Assembly (NCBI GenBank): GCA_943735955.1
Contig: CALSEQ010000033.1
Location: forward strand, 62,001 to 126,000
Direction of reading: 5' to 3'
DNA from: Piscicola geometra
Lineage: Eukaryota; Annelida; Clitellata; Hirudinida; Piscicolidae
Length of the DNA: 64,000 nt
Below are positions 44,940 through 55,550 of the stretch, piece by piece. Under the pieces are notes generated by a model. It saw only the letters and a program-made list of their open reading frames with translations. It did no database searches and was not told the origin of the DNA. Both the position numbers and the translations under genes were made by a program. Every line of letters starts with the position of its first letter. The first letter of the stretch is position 1.

Positions 44940-45120
44940 TTAAGGATGAAAAGTTTTAAGGATGAAAAGTTTTAAAGATGAAAAGTTTTGAGGATGAAAA
45001 GTTTTAAGAATGAAAAGTTTTAAGGATGAAAAGTTTTAAGGATGAAAAGTTTTAAGGATGAAAAGTTTTAAGGATGAAAAGTTTTAAGGATGAAAAGTTT
45101 TCAGGATAAAAAGTCTTCAA
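44940..45120. repeat. 16 bp tandem repeat (GATGAAAAGTTTTAAG)
   Basis: About eleven copies of the 16 bp unit GATGAAAAGTTTTAAG lie head to tail with occasional substitutions (TTTGAG, AAGAATG, TTTCAG). The array is AT-rich with no coding potential. Confidence 0.9.
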
Positions 45121-45402
45121 AAAGAGATTTTCATGGAAAAAAAGTTTTTATATATTTTTATTAATTTTAATTAATGTGAAATGATTTTGAGAAACTAATT
45201 TAATTAATTAATAATAAAAAGAGACTAATATTTTTTTACGTATGTAGGAAATATCCATAGATATAGTAAACAACTTGTTGTTTGTATGACATCTATGGTT
45301 GTAGGTCATATATATCCTAAAAACAACAAGTAGTATAGATAGGGGGAAGGCGTACACAGTCGATCACTTTTTACAAAAATGTTTATAGCTCAAAATATAT
45401 AT

Positions 45403-45967
45403 ATGTAAATATGCAATATATGTAAATATGCAATATATGTAAATATGCAATATATGTAAATATGCAATATATGTAAATATGCAATATATGTAAATATGCA
45501 ATATATGTAAATATGCAATATATGTAAATATGCAATATATGTAAATATGCAATATATGTAAATATGCAATATATGTAAATATGCAATATATGTAAATATG
45601 CAATATATGTAAATATGCAATATATGTAAATATGCAATATATGTAAATATGCAATATATGTAAATATGCAATATATGTAAATATGCAATATATGTAAATA
45701 TGCAATATATGTAAATATGCAATATATGTAAATATGCAATATATGTAAATATGCAATATATGTAAATATGCAATATATGTAAATATGCAATATGTGTAAA
45801 TATGCAATATATGTAAATATGCAATATATGTAAATATGCAATATATGTAAATATGCAATATATGTAAATATGCAATATATGTAAATATGCAATATATGTA
45901 AATATGCAATATATGTAAATATGCAATATATGTAAATATGCAATATATGTAAATATGCAATATATGT
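45403..45967. repeat. 17 bp tandem repeat (ATATGTAAATATGCAAT)
   Basis: About 33 nearly perfect copies of a 17 bp unit; a single substitution (ATGTGT) is visible near 45,791. Because 17 is not a multiple of 3 and the unit lacks stops on the minus strand, overlapping frames rich in Ile, Tyr, His and Leu appear there; they are artefacts. The high homogeneity implies recent expansion. Confidence 0.95.
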
Positions 45968-45980
45968 GAATGGGATGCAG

Positions 45981-46044
45981 TCGATTCACCCCTTAACCGA
46001 TTCACCCCTCAACCGATTCACCCCTCAACCGATTCACCCCTTAA
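45981..46044. repeat. 16 bp tandem repeat (CGATTCACCCCTCAAC)
   Basis: Four copies of CGATTCACCCCTCAAC, the outer two with CTTAA instead of CTCAA, directly follow the 17 bp array. No function is visible. Confidence 0.9.
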
Positions 46045-46059
46045 AATAGTTAAAAACGG

Positions 46060-47580
46060 ACTTTATTTTTTATAAGTATTTTGCTAAAATAAAATAATAA
46101 ATTATTATTTTTTAAATAATGAAAAAAATAAAAAATATATAATTTTTTCAAATAAATGAAAAACTATGAAAAAATTATAAAATGAATAAATAATTTTTTT
46201 TAAAGATAAAATAAATGGAAAATTATTTTTTTTAATTATAAAATATATCTAAAAAAATATATTAAAAATTATAAAATATTAAAAAAATATATAAAAAATT
46301 ATAAAATATTAAAAAAACATATTAAAAATTATAAAATATTAAAAATATATATTAAAAATTATAAAATATTAAAAATATATATTAAAAATTATAAAATATT
46401 AAAAAAATATATAGAAAATTATAAAATATTAAAAAAATATATTAAAAATTATAAAATATTAAAAATATATATTAAAAATGATAAAATATTAAAAAAATAT
46501 ATTAAAAATTATAAAATATTAAAAATATATATTAAAAATTATAAAATATTAAAAAAATATATTAAAAATTATAAAAAACTAAAAAAATATATTAAAAATT
46601 ATAAAATATTAAAAAAATATATTAAAAATTATAAAATATCAAAAAAATATATTAAAAATTATAAAATATTAAAAAATTATTAAAAATTATAAAATATTAA
46701 AAAAATATTATAAAAATTATGAAATATTATAAAAATTATGAAATATTAAAAAAATATATTTAAAATGATAAAATATTATGAAAATATATTTAAAATTATA
46801 AAATATTGAAAATATATATAAAAAATTATAAAATGTTAAAAAAATATATTACAAATTATAAAATATTAAAAAAATATATTAAAAACTATAAAATAATGAA
46901 AAAATATATTAAAAATTATAAAATATTTAAAAAATTATAAAATATTAAAAAAATTATAAAATATTAAAAAAATTATAAAATATTTTTAAAATTATAAAAT
47001 ATTTAAAAAATTATAAAATATTAAAAAAATTATAAAATAAATAGATAATTATAAAATAAATAGATAATTATAAAATAAATAGATAATTATAAAATAAATA
47101 GATAATTATAAAATAAATAGATAATTATAAAATAAATAGATAATTATAAAATAAATAGATAATTATAAAATAAATAGATGATTATAAAATAAATAAAAAC
47201 TATAAAATAAATAAAAACTATAAAATAAATAAAAACTATAAAAAAAATAAAAACTATAAAATAAATAAAAAAAGTTATAAAATAAATGAAAAGTTATAAA
47301 ATAAGTAAAAAAAATAATTGAATAAATGATAAATTATTAAATAAAAAAATAATTATTAAATAAAAAAATAATTATTCAATAAAAAAATAATCATTCAATA
47401 ATAAAATAATTATTCAATAAAAAAATAATTATTCAATAAAAAAATAATTATTCAATAATAAAATAATTTTTAAATAAAAGAATAATTATTCAATATAAAA
47501 TATATTATATAATATAAAATAAATTATCAAATACAAAAAAAAATCTTTAATATTAAATAAATTTTTCAATATCATTTTAA
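46060..47580. repeat. Extremely AT-rich tandem-repeat block
   Basis: About 1.5 kb of almost pure A/T. From about 46,220 to 46,920 a 30 bp unit (ATATATTAAAAATTATAAAA plus about ten further A/T bases) repeats in register, two per 60 bases. From 47,030 to 47,180 the unit is 19 bp (AAAATAAATAGATAATTAT), about eight copies. From 47,330 to 47,480 a unit close to 19 bp (AATAAAAAAATAATTATTC) follows. No coding content. Confidence 0.9.
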
Positions 47581-48084
47581 TATTACATTTTTAAAATAAA
47601 CTTCATCATCCAGATCTTTATATAATTGACTCCGTTTTATTTGGTAGTTGTCATAAATCTGGGATATCTTATGATGATTCTGGTCGCAGACTTAAACCTC
47701 TATAACCAGATCATATTTTTGTATTTGCCTCCAGCACTCTCATTGAGGGTTGTCATTGAAGTTTGACTTTTTTGACACTGAGGGTTTTTGAATTAGGAAT
47801 TTATTTTTTAACACATGGGGATGTTGTCAGATCTGAAAATTGCTTTTGAAGTCCGGCAGTTTTGTTGAAGATGGATATTGATTTTGGAGCTGTGAATAGT
47901 TGTTTGAAGCTGGAAACGATTGATTGAAATATGAAATGCTAACTACATCAGTCTATACTTCCGTCACCAAGATGAAAATTTAATAAGTCCTCCAGAGGAA
48001 TCTTTAAGTCTGAGGTTGATGAAGGTAGACGATTACAAATAGTATACCTATACTGTATATATAATCTTCACATATTTAACCAGT
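47581..48084. other. Unique AT-rich sequence, nothing recognised
   Basis: This is ordinary-complexity sequence without an open frame longer than a few dozen codons, without clear splice-site-bounded coding similarity and without repeats. A short exon cannot be excluded. Confidence 0.4.
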
Positions 48085-48229
48085 TTGAAATAGGTTGGAA
48101 ACGTTTAACTACTTTGTTTTAGTTAACTATTCTCAAAAATAAGTTTTAATCTATTAGTTAAACTACTTATTTTTAGTTGAAAAATAGTTATAGTTTAACT
48201 AAAAATATTTAGTTAGTTGCCCATCACTG
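48085..48229. mobile_element. Terminal fragment of a hAT-like non-autonomous element
   Basis: The right end, AGTTGCCCATCACTG, is the complement of CAGTGATGGGCAACT, a terminus typical of hAT elements. It is preceded by about 130 bp dominated by TAGTTAAAC / GTTTAACTA motifs, as in short non-autonomous hAT copies. No matching left terminus was found, so it is a fragment. Confidence 0.4.
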
Positions 48230-48883
48230 TATATTATACATATGCATTTTTTAAACAATCAATGACTTCATTATTCATAGTCTTTCGAATATGTTCCGAA
48301 CCATCGAGCTAATGAACTCTTGACCCCAGTCATCTGAAACTCAATACTTCTCTTTCACCATTTCATGAATCTTTCCGGTGTTTACACCAGTGTTTTAAAC
48401 AATTTATAAAATGCTTCGGCATTCATTTTAAAGTATTTGTTTTTAAAACTTCAAGAATTTGAATTTTTTATAAAAACATAAACGAGCTGATTAAATACTT
48501 TTTTCTTCGGTGGATTCGTTGAAGTCATCTGATGAAAACTTTTTTCTCGTTACATTCATATAGTCTCGTATAGTTAATATTTTTTTAACGTTTCTCTAAG
48601 CTTTGAAATGAAATATTTTTCGAAGCCATAATAACTTGCTGCAGAAAGTTTTACTAGCCAATTCTGATCGTTTCTGATCGGATGGTGGTGCTTTTGGTGT
48701 TAGTTGAATGCTGTGTTGTGGTGCTGTGGTGATGGTTGAAGTGAAAACAATGATTCTGTGGCAATGATGATCGTGGTGATGTGGGCGAGACTGGATTATT
48801 GAGGTTGATTGTGCTTTTTTTATATAAATTGATATACTTGCGGGGGATCCAAAAAGCAGTTAAATTTAACCCAATTATTCAAA
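48230..48883. other. Unique AT-rich sequence, nothing recognised
   Basis: No repeat, RNA gene or coding similarity is visible. A GTG/GATG-rich portion near 48,680-48,790 is compositionally biased but has no regular period. Confidence 0.4.
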
Positions 48884-48920
48884 AGCGCTATATAAATAGT
48901 TTTAATTGATTGATTGGTTG
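48884..48920 (+). mobile_element. Isolated LINE/SINE 3' tail
   Basis: The sequence AGCGCTATATAAATAG followed by (ATTG)n-type repeats has the same 3' end as the LINE copies at 55,511-55,550 and 55,875-55,905 and the fragment at 59,751-59,786. No body of the element is recognisable upstream. Confidence 0.55.
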
Positions 48921-48922
48921 AT

Positions 48923-49233
48923 TTCTAGAGGCTTTTTCTCTAGAAGGCCGATTAGAGCTAGGTTTGAAAAAGGACTTCAGTTTGAGTTAGGATTAAGATC
49001 AGAGTTAAACTAATGAATTTATCTATTTTGAAAAACAAAATTTGAATTTATAATATTAGTATAATATACTATGATAGTATATAATCTATTGATCAAATAT
49101 AAATAGGCTCCGATAACAGTCATGATAACTACGTAACTCTTGGTGGTGGCAAACATATCGAATAGTCATCCAATCTTAAAATCTGTTCAATCTTCAAACT
49201 TGCATTCTCTTTTGAGAATTTTTCTCTTAACTA
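48923..49233. other. Unique AT-rich sequence, nothing recognised
   Basis: The spacer between the LINE tail and the 35 bp satellite has no gene or repeat that can be supported. The phrase ACTAGTGGTTATTAG marks the entry into the satellite. Confidence 0.4.
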
Positions 49234-50940
49234 GTGGTTATTAGATGTGGTATGTGGTGGAGGGGGGAGTGGTTATTAGATGTGGTATGTGGTAGAGGGA
49301 GGAGTGGTTATTAGATGTGGTATGTGGTGGAGGGAGGAGTGGTTATTAGATGTGGTATGTGGTGGAGGGAGGAGTGTTTATTAGATGTGGTATGTGGTGG
49401 AGGGAGGAGTGGTTATTAGATGTGGTATGTGGTAGAGGGAGGAGTGGTTATTAGATGTGGTATGTGGTGGAGGGAGGAGTGGTTATTAGATGTGGTATGT
49501 GGTGGAGGGAGGAGTGGTTATTAGATGTGGTATGTGGTAGAGGGAGGAGTGGTTATTAGATGTGGTATGTGGTGGAGGGAGGAGTGGTTATTAGATGTGG
49601 TATGTGGTGGAGGGAGGAGTGGTTATTAGATGTGGTATGTGGTGGAGGGAGGAGTGGTTATTAGATGTAGTATGTGGTGGAGGGAGGAGTGGTTATTAGA
49701 TGTGGTATGTGGTGGAGGGAGGAGTGGTTATTAGATGTGGTATGTGGTGGAGGGAGGAGTGGTTATTAGATGTGGTATGTGGTGGAGGGAGGAGTGGTTA
49801 TTAGATGTAGTATGTGGTGGAGGGAGGAGTGGTTATTAGATGTGGTATGTGGTGGAGGGAGGAGTGGTTATTAGATGTGGTATATGGTGGAGGGGGGAGT
49901 GGTTATTAGATGTGGTATGTGGTGGAGGGAGGAGTGGTTATTAGATGTGGTATGTGGTGGAGGGAGGAGTGGTTATTAGATGTAGTATGTGATGGAGGGA
50001 GGAGTGGTTATTAGATGTGGTATGTGGTGGAGGGAGGAGTGGTTATTAGATGTGGTATATGGTGGAGGGGGGAGTGGTTATTAGATGTGGTATGTGGTAG
50101 AGGGAGGAGTGGTTATTAGATGTGGTATGTGGTAGAGGGAGGAGTGGTTATTAGATGTAGTGTGTGGTGGAAGGAGGAGTGGTTATTAGATGTGGTATGT
50201 GGTGGAGGGAGGAGTGGTTATTAGATGTAGTATGTGGTGGAGGGAGGAGTGGTTTTTAGATGTGGTATGTGGTGGAGGGAGGAGTGGTTATTAGATGTAG
50301 TATGTGATGGAGGGAGGAGTGGTTATTAGATGTGGTATGTGGTGGAGGGAGGAGTGGTTATTAGATGTGGTATATGGTGGAGGGAGGAGTGGTTATTAGA
50401 TGTGGTATGTGGTAGAGGGAGGAGTGGTTATTAGATGTGGTATGTGGTAGAGGGAGGAGTGGTTATTAGATGTAGTGTGTGGTGGAAGGAGGAGTGGTTA
50501 TTAGATGTGGTATGTGGTGGAGGGAGGAGTGGTTATTAGATGTGGTATGTGGTGGAGGGAGGAGTGGTTATTAGATGTAGTATGTGATGGAGGGAGGAGT
50601 GGTTATTAGATGTGGTATGTGGTGGAGGGAGAAGTGGTTATTAGATGTGGTATGTGGTGGAGGGAGAAGTGGTTATTAGATGTGGTATGTGGTAGAGGGA
50701 GGAGTGGTTTTTAGATGTAGTGTGTGGTGGAAGGAGGAGTGGTTATTAGATGTGGTATGTGGTGGAAGGAGGAGTGGTTTTTAGATGTAGTGTGTGGTGG
50801 AGGGAGGAGTGGTTATTAGATGTAGTATGTGGTGGAGCAAGGAGTGGTTATTAGATGTGGTATGTGGTGGAGGGAGGAGTGGTTTTTAGATGTAGTGTGT
50901 GGTGGAGGGAGGAGTGGTTATTAGATGTGGTATGTGGTGG
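49234..50940. repeat. 35 bp G-rich minisatellite, about 49 copies
   Basis: The unit contains TTATTAGATGTGGTATGTGG followed by TGGAGGGAGGAGTGG, 35 bp in total. Successive TTATTAG starts are exactly 35 bp apart over 1,707 bp. Variants are mainly substitutions: GTGGTAGAGGG, GATGTAGTATG, GGAAGGAGG, TTTTTAG and GGTATATGG. These recur in the same order in places (the TAGTGTGTGG and GTGATGG types), which suggests block duplication. The plus strand is strongly G-rich, and each unit has four or more closely spaced GG runs. No open frame of note. Confidence 0.95.
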
Positions 50941-51016
50941 TTAAGGAATATTTCCGTATAATGATGATGATGGTAAGTAATGGGGTTAGAACAGGGTCTT
51001 TATATGTCGATGAAAA

Positions 51017-53358
51017 CCCTGTGAACATTCTATATGGGACCTATATGGGTCCCATATGGGCAACTATATGGGCCCCATATGGGCAGCCCATATGGGACCC
51101 ATGTCAAAATGCTACACCGATTTACGTGGGTCCCATATGGGCTATATGGGCAACTATATGGGCCCTATATGGGCAGCCCATATGGGCCCTATATGGGCCC
51201 TATATGGACAGCCCATATGGGCCCTATATGGGCAGCCCATATAGGCCCTATGTGGGCAGCCCATATGGGACCCATGTCAAAATGCTACACCAAATTAAGT
51301 GGGTCCCATATGGGCTATATGGGCAACACATGATTGATTGATAAATTATTTATTTTTATAAAAAGCAATTAAAATATTTCTGCCAAACATAAATTTAAAG
51401 ATGTAAGAAAAATAGTCCAAATATAAAAAATGTAATTAATCGGATTCTTCAAGATTATTATTTTTTGAATTTTGCTTGGCTTGCTTTTCTAATTTGGAAA
51501 CGTGTACTTTGATTTCTCTTCTGTATGTTGGAGTTGCGAATAACTTATTGATGAATTATATACCATGGTTTCATTTGTTCTGGTAAAGGGGAGGGCTAAC
51601 CGGCTCTTTTTTGTCATTACATATATTAATAAAAATGGCTGGTATCTTATATAGATATTGAATACATTGATTACAACTTGTGGGGTTTCGAAAAGTTTGT
51701 TGAACTATTGAATAATTATTTGCATAGCTTTAAATTTTTTAATATTAATATTTAATAATGAGAATTTTTTTAACAACTTTAATAAGAAACCAAAATGACT
51801 TTTATAGACAAATACTTTTTAAATAATTACAACAGAAGATAACATTTCTAAAATAAAAGAGATAATAAATTCAAATGACTAAAATAAAAAAATTAAAAGT
51901 ATTTTACAAAAACCATGGCCATATGTTACACTAATTCAAAGTCCATTGAGCCCATATAGGACCCATATAGGACCCACATAGGCTTTCCTTGAAAACACTA
52001 AGCATTTTTATTTTTTAAAGCCCATTTAGCCCATATAGGACCCACATAGGCTTTCCATGAAAACACTTCAACTTTTTTCATTATTCAAAGCCCATTTAGC
52101 CCATATAGGACCCATATAGGACCCACATAGGCTTTCCTTGAAAACACTTAAACTTTTTTTATTATTCAAAACCCATTTAGCCCATATAGGACCCATATAG
52201 GACCCACATAGGCTTTCCATGAAAACACTTAAACATTTTTTATTATTCAAAGCCCATTTAGCCTATATAGGACCCATATAGGACCCACATAGGCTTTCCA
52301 TAAAAACACTTAAACTTTTTTTTATTATTCAAAGCCCATTTAGCCCATATAGGACCCATATAGGACCCACATAGGCTTTCCTTGAAAACACTTGAACTTT
52401 TTTTATTATTCAAAGCTCATTCAGCCCATTTAGGACCCATATACTTCCCAAATAGGGTTTTCTTTAAAAACACGTTAAATTTTATTCTTTTTTAAAGCCC
52501 ATTTAGCCCATATAGGACCCACATAGGCTTTCCATGAAAACACTTCAACTTTTTTCATTATTCAAAGCCCATTTAGCCCATATAGGACCCATATAGGACC
52601 CACATAGGCTTTCCATGAAAACACTACAACTTTTTTCATTATTCAAAGCCCATTTAGCCCATATAGGACCCATATAGGACCCACATAGGCTTTCCTTGAA
52701 AACACTTGAACTTTTTTTATTATTCAAAGCCCATTTAGCCTATATAGGACCCATATAGGACCCACATAGGCTTTCCATAAAAACACTTAAACTTTTTTTT
52801 ATTATTCAAAACCCATTTAGCCCATATAGGACCCATATAGGACCCACATAGGCTTTCCTTGAAAACACTTAAACTTTTTTTATTATTCAAAAACCATTTA
52901 GCCCATATAGGACCCACATAGGCTTTCCATGAAAACACTTTAATTTTTATTGTTATTCAAAGCCCATTTAGCCCATATAGGACCCATATACTTCCCAAAT
53001 AGGTTTTCTTTGAAAACACTTAGAATCATTATTTTTTTTAAAGCCCATTTAGCCCATATAGGACCCATATAGGACCCATATAGGTTTTCCATAAAAACAC
53101 TTTAACTTTTATTATTATTCAAAGCTCATTCAGCCCATTTAGGACCCATATACTTCCCAAATAGGGTTTTCTTTAAAAACACGTTAAATTTTATTCTTTT
53201 TTAAAGCCCATTTAGCCCATATAGGACCCATATAGGGCCCATATAGATAATCTCTAGCCCACGAAGCCCATATAGGACCCATATAGGACCCATATTGATT
53301 ACCCTTAGCCCATTTAGCCCATATGGGACCCATATAGGCCCATATAGAATGTTCACAG
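51017..53358. mobile_element. Inverted-repeat (foldback-like) element with internal tandem arrays
   Basis: The left end begins CCCTGTGAACATTCTATATG and continues for about 44 bp (51,017-51,061). The right end (53,315-53,358) is its reverse complement with one extra base on the left side. Between the arms lie a left array of CCCATATGGG palindromes (51,017-51,335, with an internal 173 bp duplication around ATGTCAAAATGCTACACC), an AT-rich middle (51,340-51,930) and a right array of units of about 81 bp. The two arrays face each other. No transposase is visible and no clear target duplication was found (GATGAAAA against AAGAGTTG). It may be a foldback element or a non-autonomous DNA transposon. 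It lies within the presumed second intron of the PGAP3-like gene. Confidence 0.65.
51935..53340. repeat. 81 bp tandem repeat with CCCATATAGG motifs
   Basis: Units begin with CCCATTTAGCCCATATAGG, contain one to three GGACCCATATA/GGACCCACATA steps, then GGCTTTCCATGAAAACACTT and a T-rich stretch ending ATTATTCAAAG. Two consecutive unit starts at 52,091 and 52,172 are 81 bp apart; other units are shorter by 10-11 bp where one GGACCCATATA is missing. About 17 units are present. Short minus-strand frames reading GPIWAKWALNN are artefacts. Confidence 0.85.
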
Positions 53359-53532
53359 GGAAGAGTTGATTGTTTGAAAATATAGCATTTATGGCATCTT
53401 GGAAGGAAAAGAAGAATTTGTGAATGAATAGCAAAAGATTTTAGGTGATTAGAGGAATGCTATGAATGAAGAAGTAGTTCTGCAATGTAAATGAAAAGTG
53501 CATCATTTTCTCACAAGGATTCTGCAACTTAC

Positions 53533-53678
53533 TTTTCCATAGAACTTGAGATCATGGCCTTTGAAATGGTCAACAGTCTGCCACATGCAGTTGTACGAGC
53601 ACTCATCCACACAACTCCACCTCGTCAACCACAACACCCACGACTGCTCACTCAAGAAGAGTTCTAGAGGGCAAGATG
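53533..53678 (-). CDS. PGAP3: PGAP3-like protein, exon 2
   Basis: This is a 146 bp exon on the minus strand. The acceptor is AAAAATAG, preceded by a CTTTTTCCCTGTTTT tract, and the donor is a textbook GTAAGT right after the final AAA codon. It encodes 48 codons after a split one. The residues WSCVDECSYNCMW, then QTVDHF and FYGK, match the Per1/PGAP3 family, whose members have a CxxxCxxxCMW core and a (F/H)(Y/H)GKW motif at this place. PGAP3 is a multi-pass Golgi membrane protein that removes an unsaturated acyl chain from GPI anchors during fatty-acid remodelling. The split-codon phase fits exon 1 exactly. Later exons, starting with the WPF that normally follows GK, should lie at lower coordinates but were not found down to 41.9 kb. 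Confidence 0.85.
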
Positions 53679-53959
53679 CTATTTTTAGTGAAAATTCCAA
53701 AACAGGGAAAAAGTATTTATTTTCATAAGATATAACAAAAAAGTACATTTTCAGAAATATATAATTTTCGAAAGATAGAAGTGTTTCAAAATTGGCTTGC
53801 AAATATATATTTATGTTTAAGTTTTTTTAAATTTATTTAATAAGATTAATAAATCTGACAACTCAGAATGAAAGCCCATCTGAAAAAAAATAGGATATAT
53901 CATTTAATTTAAGCGCTTAAATTACATTTGAATTGGTGGCTCAATGTCTTTTCACAGAC
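53679..53959 (-). other. Intron 1 of the PGAP3-like gene
   Basis: 281 bp, AT-rich, bounded by GT (GTCTGT, a weak donor) and TAG. The reading frame closes within three codons past the donor (TGA), and the phase-1 splice joins exon 1 and exon 2 in frame. Nothing else is recognised in it. Confidence 0.75.
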
Positions 53960-54098
53960 CTTGATTCGTGCAGTTTTTGTTATAGCAAGCTGACATGCAT
54001 TGCTTGAAGGCGTGAGAAGTGTCACCCAGAGAAGCATTTGTAAGAGAAAAAGAAAAAATCAAAAAAATGAAAACAAAAAATATTGAAATTAATTGCAT
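53960..54098 (-). CDS. PGAP3: PGAP3-like protein, exon 1 with signal peptide
   Basis: 139 bp of coding sequence on the minus strand (46 codons plus one base). I chose the ATG at 54,098 because it opens directly into a signal peptide, MQLISIFFVFIFLIFSFSL, followed by TNAS. The in-frame ATG 20 codons earlier would put a charged stretch in front of it. The mature start, SLGD then FKQCMSACYNKNC, matches the PGAP3 N-terminus, where a GD dipeptide is followed by a CxxxCxxxxC lumenal motif. The exon ends in CAA G|GTCTGT, phase 1. It joins exon 2 without a frameshift, and no disabling mutation is visible in either exon, so the gene is probably live. A promoter could not be identified upstream. Confidence 0.8.
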
Positions 54099-54399
54099 TT
54101 TAATTTTTGAATATGAAAAGATCAGACTTTTATAAATTATAGATCTCAAACTTCTCAAAGCAGTTGGAAAGTTTGAAAAGTAAACTTTTCGTCCTTTTAA
54201 AAGTATCTAAAATTCTAAACGATTCAAATCAAAGATGTTTTTGTAGCACTTTATAGAATGCTTTTTCAAAAATTATTTTTAAAAGACTATTTTAAAACAA
54301 CAGTTTTCGAAATATTTTTTAAACCACTTATTCGAACAAAAATCGAATAACCTGCAAAAGTTCCTCAAATTCTATCTGTTTCTAAATCTTGTTATTTCC
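54099..54399. other. Upstream region of the PGAP3-like gene
   Basis: AT-rich; it should contain the 5' UTR and promoter on the minus strand. No TATA box or other element stands out from the AT background. Confidence 0.4.
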
Positions 54400-54530
54400 A
54401 CAATGGATCATCAAGAAAAGAAAGAAGCTGTTTAAAACGACATATGCGCCAGCTTCTTGTATCTTTTCTAGTTCTCTTCAGGATTGATTATTGCAACTGT
54501 CTTTACTATGGCCTTAAAGTTATACTAATA
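54400..54530 (+). mobile_element. Short LINE reverse-transcriptase fragment
   Basis: A frame through 54,420-54,520 reads SCLKRHMRQLLVSF, then FRIDYCNCLYYGL. This is the same RT thumb motif (SRIDYCNSL..GL) seen in the CR1/L2-like copies at 42.4 and 55.2 kb. No ends are identifiable. Confidence 0.6.
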
Positions 54531-54740
54531 GTTTGTCTTTTGATCCAATAATTTTGTTATTTTTAATTAAAATGATAATAATTATAATTCTTGTTTTTTG
54601 GTTTTTAAATTTATCGCTTGCCAAATCTTGCTCTCGGAATTAAAATCTTCAACCAATAACTGCCTAACAGACTACAATTTGTTTTTGTTTTTTTTTTGGT
54701 CTATACTATTCACAGCCTGACAGACGCATGCCATGTTACA

Positions 54741-54786
54741 ATGGTTCTGAGAACCATGGTTCTTATGCGCCAAGGCGCATAAGAAC
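54741..54786. other. Two adjacent perfect hairpins
   Basis: ATGGTTCTGAGAACCAT (54,741-54,757) is an 8 bp inverted repeat with a 1-base loop. Directly after it, GTTCTTATGCGCC, AA, GGCGCATAAGAAC (54,759-54,786) is a 13 bp perfect inverted repeat with a 2-base loop. An AATAAA follows 4 bases later. The role is unknown; it may be the end of an unrecognised element. Confidence 0.7.
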
Positions 54787-54960
54787 ACAATAAAAACTTA
54801 ATTAAAGGAATAAGTGCCAGGGCCTCAAATAGAGCACCAGTGCACAGTTTGCAAGCACCCACTGGCTACCTACTTCACAAGGCAGATGAGCTCTGCAGAT
54901 GAAGGACATGCTGTCAGAACGAATCTTCTACACATGACTGTGTTTATGTCTATTATCTAT

Positions 54961-55550
54961 TGAAACTGGTCTAGCTCAATGTCTTTAAAATTGAATCCAC
55001 TAAAATTTGAACTTATACTTTTTGATAAAAATGGTAAACTAATTAATGATCCATGTAATTTTTCCTCTCATACTATTGTTCCATCTAATCATAGGCGTAG
55101 CTTAGGATTTATTTCTCACTCAAAACTAACCTTATCAAACCAAATTCTATTTGTTACTAAATCTTTCTATTTTCATCTCAGACGTATTAGACAATTATTA
55201 CCTTACTTAGGTGACCCTTCTTTAAAGATGTTAGTTTCTGCACTTTTTATATCTCGAATTGACTATTGTAATTCACTCTATTCTAATTTACTTGAAAGTA
55301 CTTTAAAACCATTTTAATTATGCAGCTAGAATCGTTAGCCGTACTCATATTTATCATCACATTATGCAGGTCCATATATTTGAAACTCATTACCTCCTTA
55401 TTTAACTACTTCTAAAATTTAGAATCTAAATCATTATTTACTTTTCGTAAGGATCTGAAGACATATCTGTTCAACAAATTTATTTACGAGCGCTCTTGAA
55501 TTTTAGGAAAGAGCACTATAGAAATTGTTTTGATTGATTGATTGATTGAT
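54961..55550 (+). mobile_element. CR1/L2-like LINE 3' end, copy 1
   Basis: The open frame from 54,979 reads LKLNPLKFELILFD near its start, then RRSLGFISHSKLTLSNQI, then HLRRIRQLLPYL and SRIDYCNSLYSNL, and stops at 55,317. These are the palm-thumb motifs of a CR1/L2-type reverse transcriptase (K.NP.KTE.ILF, LG....L....QI, SRIDYCNSL). Downstream, other frames give AARIVSRTH, then LFTFRKDLKTYLFNK near 55,440-55,480. The copy ends in GAGCACTATAGAAATTG followed by five GATT units at 55,531-55,550. It is 5' truncated and carries stops. Confidence 0.75.

Noticed and set aside
45364..46005. Minus-strand frames rich in Ile-Tyr-Cys-Phe-Thr resembling a membrane protein
   Set aside because: They are direct translations of the 17 bp repeat in three overlapping frames.
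51017..53358. CArG (SRF-binding) boxes
   Set aside because: The motifs are CCATATGG or CCATATAGG, with 4-5 A/T bases where a CArG box needs 6.
50925..53434. Short frames reading GPIWAAHMG or GPIWAKWALNN as a repeat protein
   Set aside because: They occur in several frames and on both strands of the CCCATATGGG arrays and are broken by stops.
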